A stretch of 64,000 nt of DNA. Source: Lanius collurio (lineage: Eukaryota; Chordata; Aves; Passeriformes; Laniidae). Positions 13,401-26,100 of the stretch are shown here, piece by piece. The translations under genes and the position numbers were made by a program. Under the pieces are notes generated by a model. That model searched no databases. It saw nothing but the letters and a program-made list of their open reading frames with translations, and was not told where the DNA came from. The stretch's first letter is position 1. Each line of letters opens with the position of its first letter. Where the stretch lies: assembly GCA_020086605.1 (NCBI GenBank), contig JACBWW010000017.1, positions 12,476,126-12,540,125 on the forward strand. Direction: 5' to 3'.

Positions 13401-16400
13401 CAGCTGGCAATGTTTATGCACTCCAGCTTCTGTTGCAGCTCCATGGTAGCTCAGCTCTCCTAATTTCCAGTCAAGTGGGTTCATCCCTGATTTTATTAAC
13501 AGTAAACCTATATTACAGGTTCAAAAGAATCCACTGTCATATGGTTTAACTTTCTGCATTGTGTTCTTTGATTTTTTTCCTTCTTTTAGTCTGGTTGCAG
13601 TGACTGAAATAGAGCTTATCATGTAGAAAAACACCCAATCTGGACTATTCACAGCAAGCCATGTTAGTAATTTTCCACCTGAGCTATGTACTCATTTGAA
13701 TCTTTATGCCGTTTACAGACTTTTTCAATAGTTCAGTTTCTTTCTATGTTTGTGTTATTGGAACACCAAAGAATCAAAATGGTCTACCATGTTTCTTTAG
13801 TAGTAGTTTTACTAGCATGAGTAGAAGTGATTGAATTTTATATTAAATGCACTTTACACCTGTTAATTAATTGCTTTATTTTAGGGAGGTGATCCAACAG
13901 CTACTGTTATTGCTCTGTGCTCAATGAGAGATTTAAATCTGTCTCAAGAAGCATGTCAGCTGGCCATCAAAGACACTGGATGTCTTGAAGTCTTAATTAA
14001 TTTACTTGACACAGAAGAAATTAAATGTCAGGTAACTAGCTTTGTCAAAAAAAACAATGAATATGCCTTTTCCATTAAAATATTTTTTCAAGTTTCAAAG
14101 TTATAGAGTATAAAGAAAATTGATTTATTTTCTCATTTATGTATCTTCTTGTTTTATTAGATTATTTAGAAAGACATCTCTCTTTGACTTTCAGTTTCCT
14201 TTTTCTCTCCCAATTAAATATAAAGAAAAAATTAAATAACCCACCATTTAAAATAATGTTAATGTTTTTGTATACCTAAATAATGTTTAACTTTTATCAT
14301 TTCCCATTATTTAGACTGGTTCATTAAAAATCCTGAAGGAAATTAGTCAAAATGTATTGATCAGACATGCAATTGCAGATCTTGGAGGCTTAGAGATCAT
14401 GGTGAAAATACTGGACTCTCCAGATACAAATCTAAAATGTTTGGCAGCTGAAACAATTGCCAATGTTGCTAGATTTAAACGAGCACGAAAGACAGTGAGG
14501 CAACATGGAGGAATCAAGAAATTGGTAAGCAGACATTAGAATTCCTACCCTTGTCATATGCATGTTTTTGTTCAAAAAACACATCATGTGTTGTGAACAT
14601 GATTATTGTAGTGTTTACCATCATTAGAAAGCAGCATGATATCAAATTCCGTGTAGATATTAAGGAAGTCATATTTTTTTTTAGGTTGAGCTGTTGGAAT
14701 CTATTTCAGCAGTATCATCATCCCAAGCCAAAGACACTGAAACAGCACGCTGTGGGGCTTTGGCACTGTGGAGCTGCAGCAAAAGCACCAAAAACAAGAA
14801 AGCAATCCGTAAAGCTGGTGGCATTCCATTACTAGCGAGATGGCTCAAATGCTCACACACAAACATCTTAATCCCAGTAGTGGGCACGCTACAAGAATGT
14901 GCCTCAGAGGTGAGTAAACACATAGAGCTAAGTTATTTCCAAGCATTAAGGAAATTGGCCGCTAAAAAGAAGTATTACATCCTACAGTCACTTAAATCAG
15001 ACCAGTTATCCCATCAGAAAGTAGATGCTTTGTGTAATCAAAGTTGTTTTGAGAAGGTCACAACTTGGATTGAAGTAAAAGCCACGTATTTTTTATTTAA
15101 AAGGCTAGGAGTAATACATGAAAGAAAAAAAATGTGGAAATGAATCACTTAATCACTTTCGGTTTTTTATTACTATTTCATCGTACTTTACAGATTTGCC
15201 AACTTAAGATTCTGTATTCTGGTTAATTAGTGCATTTAAATTCTATAAAACTAACCTGCAGGTGTGGCCAAGAAGGTCCAATGCAGTGCAGGGCAGAGTG
15301 GTTTACAGTGTCCTTGTGCATTGGGTCTGAACCATTGCAAATAGAAGAAAGGAATATATGTGATTTTTCTACAGATTTCCGTGGCACATTTTGCAACTTT
15401 GAGTATATTCAGTTTTTGAATTTGAATACAAGTATTTTTTACCATGGCCATGTAAGGGATTACTGGAGTGGGGCAGTTCTGTTTAATATCTTTCTGAATG
15501 ATCTGATTGAGGGGATCAAGGGCACCCTCAACACCCTCAATGTTTGCAGACACACCATGGGTGGAAGTGTCAATCTATGAGAGGGCAGGAAGGCTTTGCA
15601 GAGGGATCTGGACAGGCTGGATCCACGGGCCAAGGCCAGTGGTCTGAGGTTCAGCAAGGCCAAGTGACAGGTCCTGCACTTGGGTCACAATAAGCCCTGC
15701 AGCACTAGAGCCTGGGGAGGAGTGGCTGGAAAACTGCCTGGTGAAAAAAGACCTGGAGGGCTGAACATGAGCCAGTGAGTGCCCAGGTGGCCAAGAAAAC
15801 TAATGGCATCCTGGCCTGTATCAGCAAGTGTGGCCAGCAGGATCAGGGCAGTGGTCATTCTCCTGGCACTGGTCAAATAGTTCAGTTCTGGGTCGCTCAA
15901 TTTGGGAAGGATATTGACGTGCTGGAGTGTGTCCAGAGAAGGGTAATGGAGCTGGGGAAGGGTCTGGAGTACAAGTCTGATGAGGAACAGCTGAGTGAAG
16001 TGGGGTTGTTGGAAGGAGGCTCAGAGGGGACCTGATCACTTCCTCCAGCTACCTGAAAGAAAGTTAGAGCCAGGTGGGGTTGTTCTTTTCTCCCAAGTAA
16101 CAAGCAATTGGATCAGAGGAAATGGCTTCAGGTTGAATCAGGGGAAGTTTAGATTGGATATTATCACCAGAAGGATTGTCAAGCCCTGGAACAGGCTGCC
16201 CAGGGGAATGATTGAGTCACCATCCCTGGAGTTACTTCAGAGATGAGCAGATGTGGCACTTAGGGATATGGTTTTGTGGTGTACTTGGCAGTGCTGGGAT
16301 AATGGTTGGACTCAATGATCTTAAAGGTCTCTTCCAACCTAAATGATTCTATTTGTTTATGATTCTGTATCTTCATTTGAATTTGAGGTATAGTGCATTT

Positions 16401-19400
16401 CAGATAAAAAAAATGTACATAATTTGTCTTGGTGAATTTGAGGCACAAAAGACATAATTCTTCAAGAGATTTTACATTATTAAACACTTTGTCTACAAAA
16501 CATTAGCTTCTTGAATTTCACAAATTTATGCATGTTCCATGAGACACAAACCTGGCAAGTTTTAGGTTTGGTAAGTAGATATTGAGAAGGTGTCATTTTT
16601 GAGGGTTTCTTCTATGGCCTAACTTGGAAGGAGCACTAAATGCATTTCTTACACAGATGTTTCCCTCGCTTAAAAAATGATACCCTGTTACAATGCCTGT
16701 AGGTTAAAATTTGGATGAAAATATCACTAAAAAAGTTAATTTTAAGAACATGTTTTTCTAACCTTGTTTTAGGAATAGGTCTGTTGTTTTGGCTGCTGGT
16801 TCTTGATTAAGTGAGGGTGTACTTCTTGATCCCATTCTACAGCATCTTTTGCTTTCTTGGATCTGAGCAGGGAGTCTGGACACCTTTCAGAATATTCTGC
16901 ATTCTGCATAAGCCAAGTGGCTACAAGATAGGCAGTGCAGTATCTCATTTTACAGGTGATTTGAAGGGCACTGCAGAGAATGTCTGTATTTGCTTACCTT
17001 TGAGATCACCAGTAGTATTTTCAAGGCAATGATGACTTCTGCTTATGTAAAGTACAAGGCTTATCAATATCAAACCCTGGAACTGTAGCATTATATTATT
17101 ATTGTGACCTATTAACTGTTAATATACAGGATCTAAAAGATGCAGTTTATCTTTTTAGCCAAGTTACAGACTTGCAATAAGGACAGAAGGCATGATTGAG
17201 AACCTAGTGAAAAATCTGAGTAGTGAACATGAGGAGCTCCAGATGCATTGTGCAAGTGCCATATTTAAGGTAATTATATTATAATCAGTAGATCAGAACT
17301 AGCAATAGCCCTTTGTTTTCATGTCATTGGCAGTTTTAAATTTTCTTAATTTCACTCTTTCTGTAATGCGTAAAAAATTATAGAAATGTTGTGAATATTT
17401 TAGCTGCATATTTGGTATTATAATTAGGTTCCTACTTGCTCTTCTTGTGTGCAGCCTCTAAGTTGCACAGGTACCAGTGGAGAGAGGTAAAGCATACTGT
17501 GCAAAGAGCTGTTTTGGGTTTTTTGGTTGTTTGCCCCTAGAGTGGACAATGTGACAGTACAAGCACTGCTGCATATACAGGAGCAGTTTACTGTCAAAGT
17601 CTCTCAGTGAGTTGTTAGCATATTCAGATGCTTGAATATAATATTCATCTTTTCTTCTCTGTTAGCTTTTACTAGTTGAATGTAATACATCTAGCTTTTG
17701 AAGACATCATTTTACACATTTTTACATCATATATATGTTTAATTGTTTTTTTATAGTGTGCAGAAGATGAAGAAATACGTGACCTGGTTAGAAAACATGA
17801 AGGTCTACAACCTCTATCTGTTCTGCTTGATAACAGTGAAAACAAGCAACTTTTGGCAGCTGTGACAGGAGCAATCTGGAAATGTGCAATCAGTAGAGAA
17901 AATGTGTTAAAGTAACAATTTAATTTTACAAGCATTTATTACATTATCATGTTTTGATTTTACAGGCCTTTATTGTTTTCAAAACTGTTGTGTCATGATT
18001 CTTCATAATCAGTCTTTATAATCAGTTGGGCTTTCAACTTAGGTTTTATAGTACTTAAAAAATTGCCACCTGACTTCATCAGGGTACAGTGTTAAGTTCC
18101 TAGAATCTTAACAGTCAATGGAGACAAGTGGTGCCTCTAGTTCAGCTATAGGACCTGAGTCAGAAGGTGCTAAACATTTGACATCCCCCTCCTGTCTGTA
18201 GTTTACAAGCCAGAATCGCTACTGCATGGTAGAGAATGCAGTACACTTAACTTTAACATTTTACATCTAGGAAGGCAGAAACCAAATTATCTCACTGTAG
18301 GATAGATATCTAATATGTATTAGAAATACACTGGAGTCTAGGATAATTAGCCTACATGCCTCTCTTCTTGACTACAGAAGGGGCTCAGAAAAGTAGCTTA
18401 GTCTGGAGACCCAGCTTCTGAGAGTCCTACTCTGAGTACCAACACCTTCTCAGTGCCAGGGTCCTGAGTAATTATCTGAGAATGTGACAGTAGGAGTTGC
18501 ACTCTCCACCTTCCATGGAGCAGCATAATGATTGAGAACACTTTACCCTCTCATCCAAAATTAATTTATCAGATGCATGCACCTTACCTGAAAAAAAGAA
18601 TCTGGAACCACTGCATATGTGCTGAGTTTCCGGATGAAATTATGCTGCTCTGTACAAAAGAATGAAAGATGAATTAGAAAGGTTAGAAAGAGTGGTAACC
18701 TCTTCCTGCTGCCCTAATTTTAGTGTACTTTGCTGGATAAGCACATACAACAGATAAAGACTGGATAAAAATTAGGAAGATTTCCAGGTTTTGCATTCTG
18801 GCTTTTTACTCTCCTAAATGAGTTCTCAAACTGTTGGCATACAGACCTATGGTCTTTACATCCTTTACTGCTGTCCTACTGATTTTTGCATTCTTGATTG
18901 CACCGATGCATCCTTCTTTTCAGTGGACTTCAGGTATGTACAGAGTTATCCTGATTTTGGATCAATCAGTGATGAGATGGACTGAATGGCTGTCTCTGTA
19001 CTAGTTAACTAAACAGGGCCAAACCTTTCAGGGTTCAGGTTCTATATTAGGGTTATTCATACCATTTAACTGCCAGCACAGTCCCTTACACAGTTTGGCC
19101 TGTGCCAGCAAGTGCTCTCCCAGACAATACCCAGACTCTCCTTGGGAACAGTGCAGGCAACAGATTGTTCCCATTCGATAGAATGGGCAAGGCCACCCTG
19201 CATTGCGAAGATAAGAGATTTTAGCCATGTGGATGCTATCTTGTGCTTTTTGTCCTCAGGGCTAGAGAATGAGCCCTAGCCTGTTTTATTTATTAGTATA
19301 GCTGTAGGCAATAATTCTGTCCAACTGCAAACAGATTTTTGTTGGGCTACTCACATATCTTTGGCAAGTGCTTGATGCTCCACGAAGGTTACTAGCCTGG

Positions 19401-22400
19401 CACAGCTCCAGCTGACTTCATGTGTTATAAAGTGCTGAGTCTGAAGCAGTAAACCCTATCCAAACTCAAGATGGGAGGGCACGAAAGAAAAGGGAGCGAG
19501 GATAATATGAAAACACCTAAGTAGATCTGGAGGGATGAGCCTGAGTCTGGCATGAAGCTAGAACTAACAAACCCTGCTGGCGCCTGCAGGGGCACTTAAT
19601 TATCTCTAAAGTGCTCCAGAGTATTTCCTGTGCCTGAGGATCACTGCTGAGATGTTGTGCTGACTTGTGAGCTGGTGCAGGTACTGTGCCCGTGTAGCTC
19701 CGGGTGCAGTGGGCGTGGAGCAGCCGTACTGCTCCTGGACACAAGATGGCCCGAGCCAACAGCTCTGTCAGAGTGCAGCCTGCCTGTTGCAGAGCCAGCC
19801 CATGTCATTCCATCTGTGAAGCAGTTGAAATGCCAGCAAAAATCAGTTTTGTTTTGTTGTTTTTTTTAAATTATTTGCTTACTTTGTTGCTCTTTTTTTT
19901 CATTCTGTTGATGTTTACTCTTGAAAAAATAATTGTAGGGATGCTTCCAAATTACAGTGAACAAAGAGGAAAATTTCTCTTTAAGCAAAGGTTTGGATGA
20001 TGAGAAACAAAAGTTTCTAATTTCTCAGTTACTTTAATTATTATGCTGATAATCCATCTTGGAAAGATTAATTTTTATTGAAACAGATCTAGTTCTGCCA
20101 TAAAAATCTCAGAAATACTATTTTTTTTTTGTATGAAAGAAAAGCCACATGAGAAACTGATTCCTGGAAAATAGTTTCTGTAGCTCAAGTAGACATTCCC
20201 AGAAGCTAGGGGCTTGGAGGAAAGCACAAATGAGAATTCAGTACCCTCTGAGAAATTTTCTCAGGTAATTAGATTATATGCAGGTTAGATCTAGCTTGGT
20301 ATACCACATGGAACTGAAAAGGTGTATCAGAAAATGTATAAAAAGAAGATGCAGTATTTTTTAAGGGTTAAGAATCCTCTTAAGTTTTGAACAACAACAA
20401 CAAAAAAAAAACAACTTAGAAGATGATTCCGGAACCGAGGAAAAAGTCCTGTTCTGAGTGATAAACTCCTGAGGTTTAGCACACATCTCTTTGTAGGATA
20501 GGACCACCAAGGTTTTAAAAAAAATCTTTTTTATTGTTTTTGATTCTCAGTATCAACAGTTCCATGAAGAATGAGGAAAAGTAATAATATAGCAGTCAAG
20601 TCAAATTTCTGTCACCTTATTTCTTGATTACAAGTTGGAATCTAGCAGTGTGCTATAGAAGTGTACTAGAACTGTGGTTCTGATCTCAGGAAAGTGCAAT
20701 GTATTAAACCTGAACTAAGTATAAAACTGGCAAGGGTAAACTCTCTAAAAAGCTGATGTTTAGTGAAAAGTAAGGGTGATCCTTCGGTTCAGAGAGGTGA
20801 AGGAGGGTCTGGTACAGTACTACTCTAGCTGTTGTTAACAGAGCAGGGAAAAGTGTTGGAATTTAGGATAGCACAGTAATTGCCAGTCTTCTGGTTTGTT
20901 TTCAGCTGTTTGTAGGTGTTGCATGCATATGTCAAGTTTAAAAAAAAACTCTCAAACTACCCGGGAGATTCTTAGACAGCTAAATTAGAGAAAAGTAGTT
21001 AGAAAGGTAGAGTAAGAAATTAGGCTGTATGTCACGCTTAGAATAAGTGATTGGAATGGATTACTGGTATTGGGATTTCTTCAACCAGATGATTTGCATT
21101 CAAAAATTAAAACATGCACTTCAATTATAATAATACTTAAATTATAAAATCAAGCTTATAGTGGTAAAATACTGAAAATAATAGCTTTGGATTTATTGCT
21201 GTCTTTTAGATTTCAGGAATATAAAACTGTAGAAACTTTGGTAACACTGCTTACTGATCAGCCTGAAGAGGTCCTTAAAAATGTCATTGGAGCACTGGGA
21301 GAATGTTGCCAAGAGCAAGAAAATCGAGGCACTGTCCGCAGATGTGGTGGAATCGCACCCATAGTGAAGTTACTGACTGCAACTGATCGGGCACTACTGG
21401 TGAATGTCAACAGAGCAGTGGGAGCTTGTGCAATGGAACCTGAAAATATGATGTAAGCTATTAATATTAGTAGAATTTTAAATATTGAAAAAAGTTATTC
21501 TGACACAAATATAGTCAATTTTGATCTGACTTAAAAGATACTTTACTTTTTTGCTTTTTACAGAACTGTGTGGAGTAGTTACATCCTACTGTAAATGTGC
21601 TATAGATAAAAAGAAATTATTAAGGAAATATATAGAATTTAAAGCTTTTGCATTTTGAGAAAAATCAAATAAACCTTTAGGAAATTGATTTTTGTTAAAG
21701 TTGAAACTCAAAGTTGAAAAGTACCATTTTGAAGTGCTGCATGATAGGTCCATGTTTTGCCTTTTCTTTTTACTTCTGTTCTCAAGTCATTAAAAATACC
21801 CTAAATTAGAGAAAGTTACTCTAAAAGGAAACATGCACATTTACTGTCATGAAAATAAACTTAATTTTTTTGTAGTAGAGTGTTACTTGTATTTTACATT
21901 TCTTTTGTCCCTCTCCATCATTCCTTTTGTGAACTCTGACAGTTTTGGACCCTTTTCTCCCCTTACTCTTTTGCGAAACCAAAGAAAAATACTGTTTTGA
22001 TTTTGTGATGTAGATTTGTACAAATTATGAATATCATTGAGTTTTATGATGAAGTGTTTCAGTTAAATGTTGAGATTCCCATTTGCTGCACTTACTGTTC
22101 TCTTACAAGGATATTTACTTCAAGATTCTCAGCATATTTCCCTCCTTATACATAAGGGAGGTCAGAAAGAGAGTTTTATTAAGCTCCTCCTGTCCTGATT
22201 TGCATATTTCACTTGATATTCATATAGCAGTGCAGGGAATTCTTTTCCTGAATAGGGCTTTTGTTTTCATGCTTTGGCTGTCACCCAGTGGCAAAAGCCT
22301 GGACACAACCGTAAACATGGTTTGTAGGAGCAGTTAGCCATGTAGCATAAAAGTATAAATAAATGAAATCATTTTAATGACATTTCTCACTAAAAATCAG

Positions 22401-23142
22401 CCTTTAGCATAAGGTATTAACCTAAGAGAATTAGCATTGCAAATACTGAGAAACTTATTGCCAATAAATATAAATTGATATTTATAAAACCTCAGACATA
22501 CTCCAGTACTCAGAGCTGTCACTTGTAGTATCCAGTATGGATAGCTTCATACTGGAATGTGTTCAGTATAAGCATAAAAAAAAATCTGAGTTGCGGCTAA
22601 AATTGTGATTGAACAAAGTCTGTCTTGTCTTTAAGGAGAAAGTACAGGTTTGGGACAAAATTTATTTTCTAGCATTTGTAAAGAGTGAACAAGGGAGTCA
22701 AATGTTGAATTTGGTTCATATAAAACATTCTCTGTTGATGTTCTCAACTTTAGAAGTGTTTCTAAAAGTATTTCAAAACATTAGCAAGTAAGCAAGATGT
22801 TAAATAAGTGTAGAATCTACTTTTTGCTATAACAAAAAAAAAGTTACAGAAAAATTATTATCAAGACTGTGCCATGTACCTGATGTACTGTGCTAGCTAT
22901 GCTTGTAGTACTAGAAGAGATAATGCTGCTGTATTTTCCCCAAAGCATGATTCATCCAAGTGTGGTTAAATTTGATACTAATTAGCAAAATGTTTAAAAA
23001 GAATGCTTAGTTAAAACATTGACAACAGTGTAACTGTTCATATGTTTAACTTATTTTCTTGAATGAGTGCTCTGCCTCTCACAGGGCACTGACAAGCAAC
23101 CTCCTTACCCACATTGACCAGCACTTCTCTCTCTCTCTCTCT

Positions 23143-23178
<36 letters not shown>

Positions 23179-26100
23179 AAAGAAAAAAGAAAAAGAAAGA
23201 GAAAAAGAAGTATATTTGTTCCTCTGGGTTCTCCTCCCCTCAGAACAGTACAGCAGAAGTTGAAAATGTATCTTCTCATGTCCTCATCCAAAGGGCTCTC
23301 CTTCTGGGGAAGAACAAGTCACCAAAGACATGAAATACAGACACACAGTCTGTAGTATGACTCTTTTCCATTTACAAAATTGGGGCCTAAAACAATAAAT
23401 AGCCTTATTAGAAACTACTGTGGAGTTCAGTCTCTTTCTGAAATGTAAACATTTTCTAGAGTTCTTAACCAAAAAGACACATCTTAACAAGGGTGTGGAA
23501 ATGTGCCAAGATTGCCTTCTAGAAAGAAGCAAAGCCACTTGTAGCCTGTAAGTATATACAGGTGATGAGAATTTCCTACTGCAACAGGTTGATACTTAGC
23601 TGTTCGTGGTCTTTCAGATTCATGTAACTGCATCCCTATTACATTTTTTATTTCATAATCATTTATTTCTCAGAATGGTTTGATAGGTTCTAGGTAATCA
23701 GTTCTTCTCTGCTGCCTTTGTCCTGCCAAACTTGGCTGGCAGGTCTTCATGCTTGGGGTTTTTTTTGTCATGTGGTACAGACAGGCTCTGTTTACAGTGT
23801 AACTTTTTTTAGTTTGGCATTAAAGAAGCTTTAAAAATTATGATGATTTTCCTGGAGTCTGCTATCATTGACTTTTATATGTAGAAAAATTTTGGCCCTC
23901 ATAAGGATTGAGAATTTTCAGATATATTCTTAGTGTCATTAGCTGCAAGTGTGTTTAATGAAGTGTGGCTTACAGACTAAATATTCAGCTGAGCAGTCTT
24001 CTACTTTTAATGTGCTTATCCTTGCAGCAGCAGGTATGTGAAGACCATATAGACCAAGAGTGGAGCTCATATAATTTCTGTAAATGATTCAAGGGTATAT
24101 AATGAAGAGGTTGTGATTAATATAAGAAATAAAACATCATTATGGACTAGAAAAAGCTGAGACTATTCTGTGAAGCAGTGCAGTTAAATTCTGATGGAAG
24201 TATTATGCAATTATCTTATGTTTCATGGAGGAAGCTTGCACTGACAGAGAGACTAATAGGTGAATCTACATCTTCTGTATGTCTTTTATATATTTTATTT
24301 CTGCTTTGTTTCCTAGTTAACACTGTGACTCTTGCAACTACTGAATGGAAGGTACTCTAGTGTTACTTTAGTGCACCAATCCTTTACTTCAAGGCAACTT
24401 GAAACAATTAATTGATTCTTACTGACTCTATTGAGCTATTTAAAATAAAAAAAAAATAAATAAAAAAAAAACCTAAACCAAAAAACCCCAGCAGCCAGCT
24501 TCTCTCAGCCAAAAATAAGTTGGCTTATCTAAAAATCCCAACATAATTATGTGACTGAACTCCCTTACACTTATGTAGACAGCATGAAGCTGTTCTCCAT
24601 ACTTGGTCTGCTGTACCAACACTGACAGAGATGCTGCTGCTTTACATTTTTCATGTATATTTATCTTTTTGAGGACGTTTTTATAAGTTACTCATTTTCT
24701 TTTACTAAAAACAAAGGACTAGTGCTTATTCTTCAACTGTCTCTAGATTTTCATTTGCCCTTTCCATTTGAAAATCCATAGACTGGATCACTAGCATTCA
24801 AAACTGAGGGCTTAGAAACTCTTATAAAGTTTAAAATGTACAATTATACACTTAGAAACTAAAATGTTCAATTATTTTAGCCAAGCAGATGGAGTTTTAG
24901 ACAATGGTATATAATAACTATTTATCAAAGCAGTCAGCAGCAACTAGTGAAAGTTTTAAGAAGAATGCTAAATTGTGGTTTCAAAAAAGATGAGATTACT
25001 TTCTGACTGAATTAAACCCTGTAATCTTACCAGTGAGCACAATACAGAGTCCCTATAACTTTGTTTATTTACATTTGTATTTGTGGTCTAAATTGGCAGG
25101 CAATTAAACTGAAGTTCTCAAAGTTCTGGTAAGTAACATTGTAGCAGAGAAAGATGATAGATATGACAAACAGATGTCTAGGCTGTGTGTACACATCTGT
25201 ATTTAAGCAACTCATGTTGACATTTCTACTGGAAATGTTTGCTCTTAAGTTTTAATTTTAAAATTCATTCTTCATTCAGCAACTTTTGCCTGTGAATAGA
25301 CAACAAAAGTAATTAGGAAAATTATCTTAAGTTGATCAACCTACACTGGTCAAATAGCAAATACCAATTCACTGTAAAAATTGCAGTCATCTCTGAATGG
25401 GTTTAATTGCATTAAAATTGTGTGCCCATAAAACCTATTCTGTGTACACTATACATATGTTCTGTGTTGGAAGCAGGGAGATGTTTTGGTCCTACACCTT
25501 GCAGTTGCCTTTTGGTAGGAGTGATGATGCCAGCTGAATATATCCCTGAATATATACTCCTGGCCAGTGCAGGAGTACATGACAGGGGTGCCTCTTCAGC
25601 CAGTTCTAACTGCCATTGTAACTTCTTGTAGTTATTTTGAGGAGCAGAATAATCTACACCTATTCTAAATTATAACAGTGATCAAATAAGATCAGTCTGT
25701 GACAGAAGGCTTTGAATTAGAAGAGGTTGTCCAGTTCTATTGGGAGATGCCTTTGCTGTACTAAGGAATAGAAACTGGGCTCTTGCTTTTGAACTCCACG
25801 TATTTATATATTTTATGTATTTACAGTGGAGGACCAAGTGGCAATTACTTATAAAGTTTACATTTCTACTTCGGGTGAGTTTCATTCCTGTTAAGATTTT
25901 GACTGTTAATAATGTCCTGTACATTACATACATACATATGTGCATACAATAGCAGATCAACTATTCTATAAAGCAGTTAAATATTTGAATAATAAAGTAT
26001 TATATAAAGATTTTTATATCAACTAAATATTGTATTATTTCAACTTTTATGAGATTTCACTCAGCTTTCAAAGAAAATGTTTTACATTTTTAGTAAAAAA

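Larger units (their letters stand above)
1794..13884 (+). other. 12.1 kb intron between local exons 2 and 3
   Basis: This is a long AT-rich intron. Recognisable contents are a sense CR1 3' end (about 2550-2961), an old inverted CR1 remnant (about 10640-11300) and short T/C-rich or AT-rich simple tracts (for example 11591-11622). The blocks near 4560-4860 and 5560-5780 are somewhat richer in GC but have no feature I can name. The joined protein sequence across the intron is collinear with the family, so no exon is expected inside it. Confidence 0.8.

Noticed and set aside
15255..15310. Apparent extra CR1-like phrase (GTGGCCAAGAAGGTCCAATG) 200 bp before the CR1
   Set aside because: The match is short and out of order relative to the CR1 copy that starts at about 15460. 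It could be chance, so I did not extend the element.
23059..23355. 98-codon open frame with a long Lys run
   Set aside because: The Lys run is the translation of the A-rich simple repeat at 23144-23210. It is not a gene.
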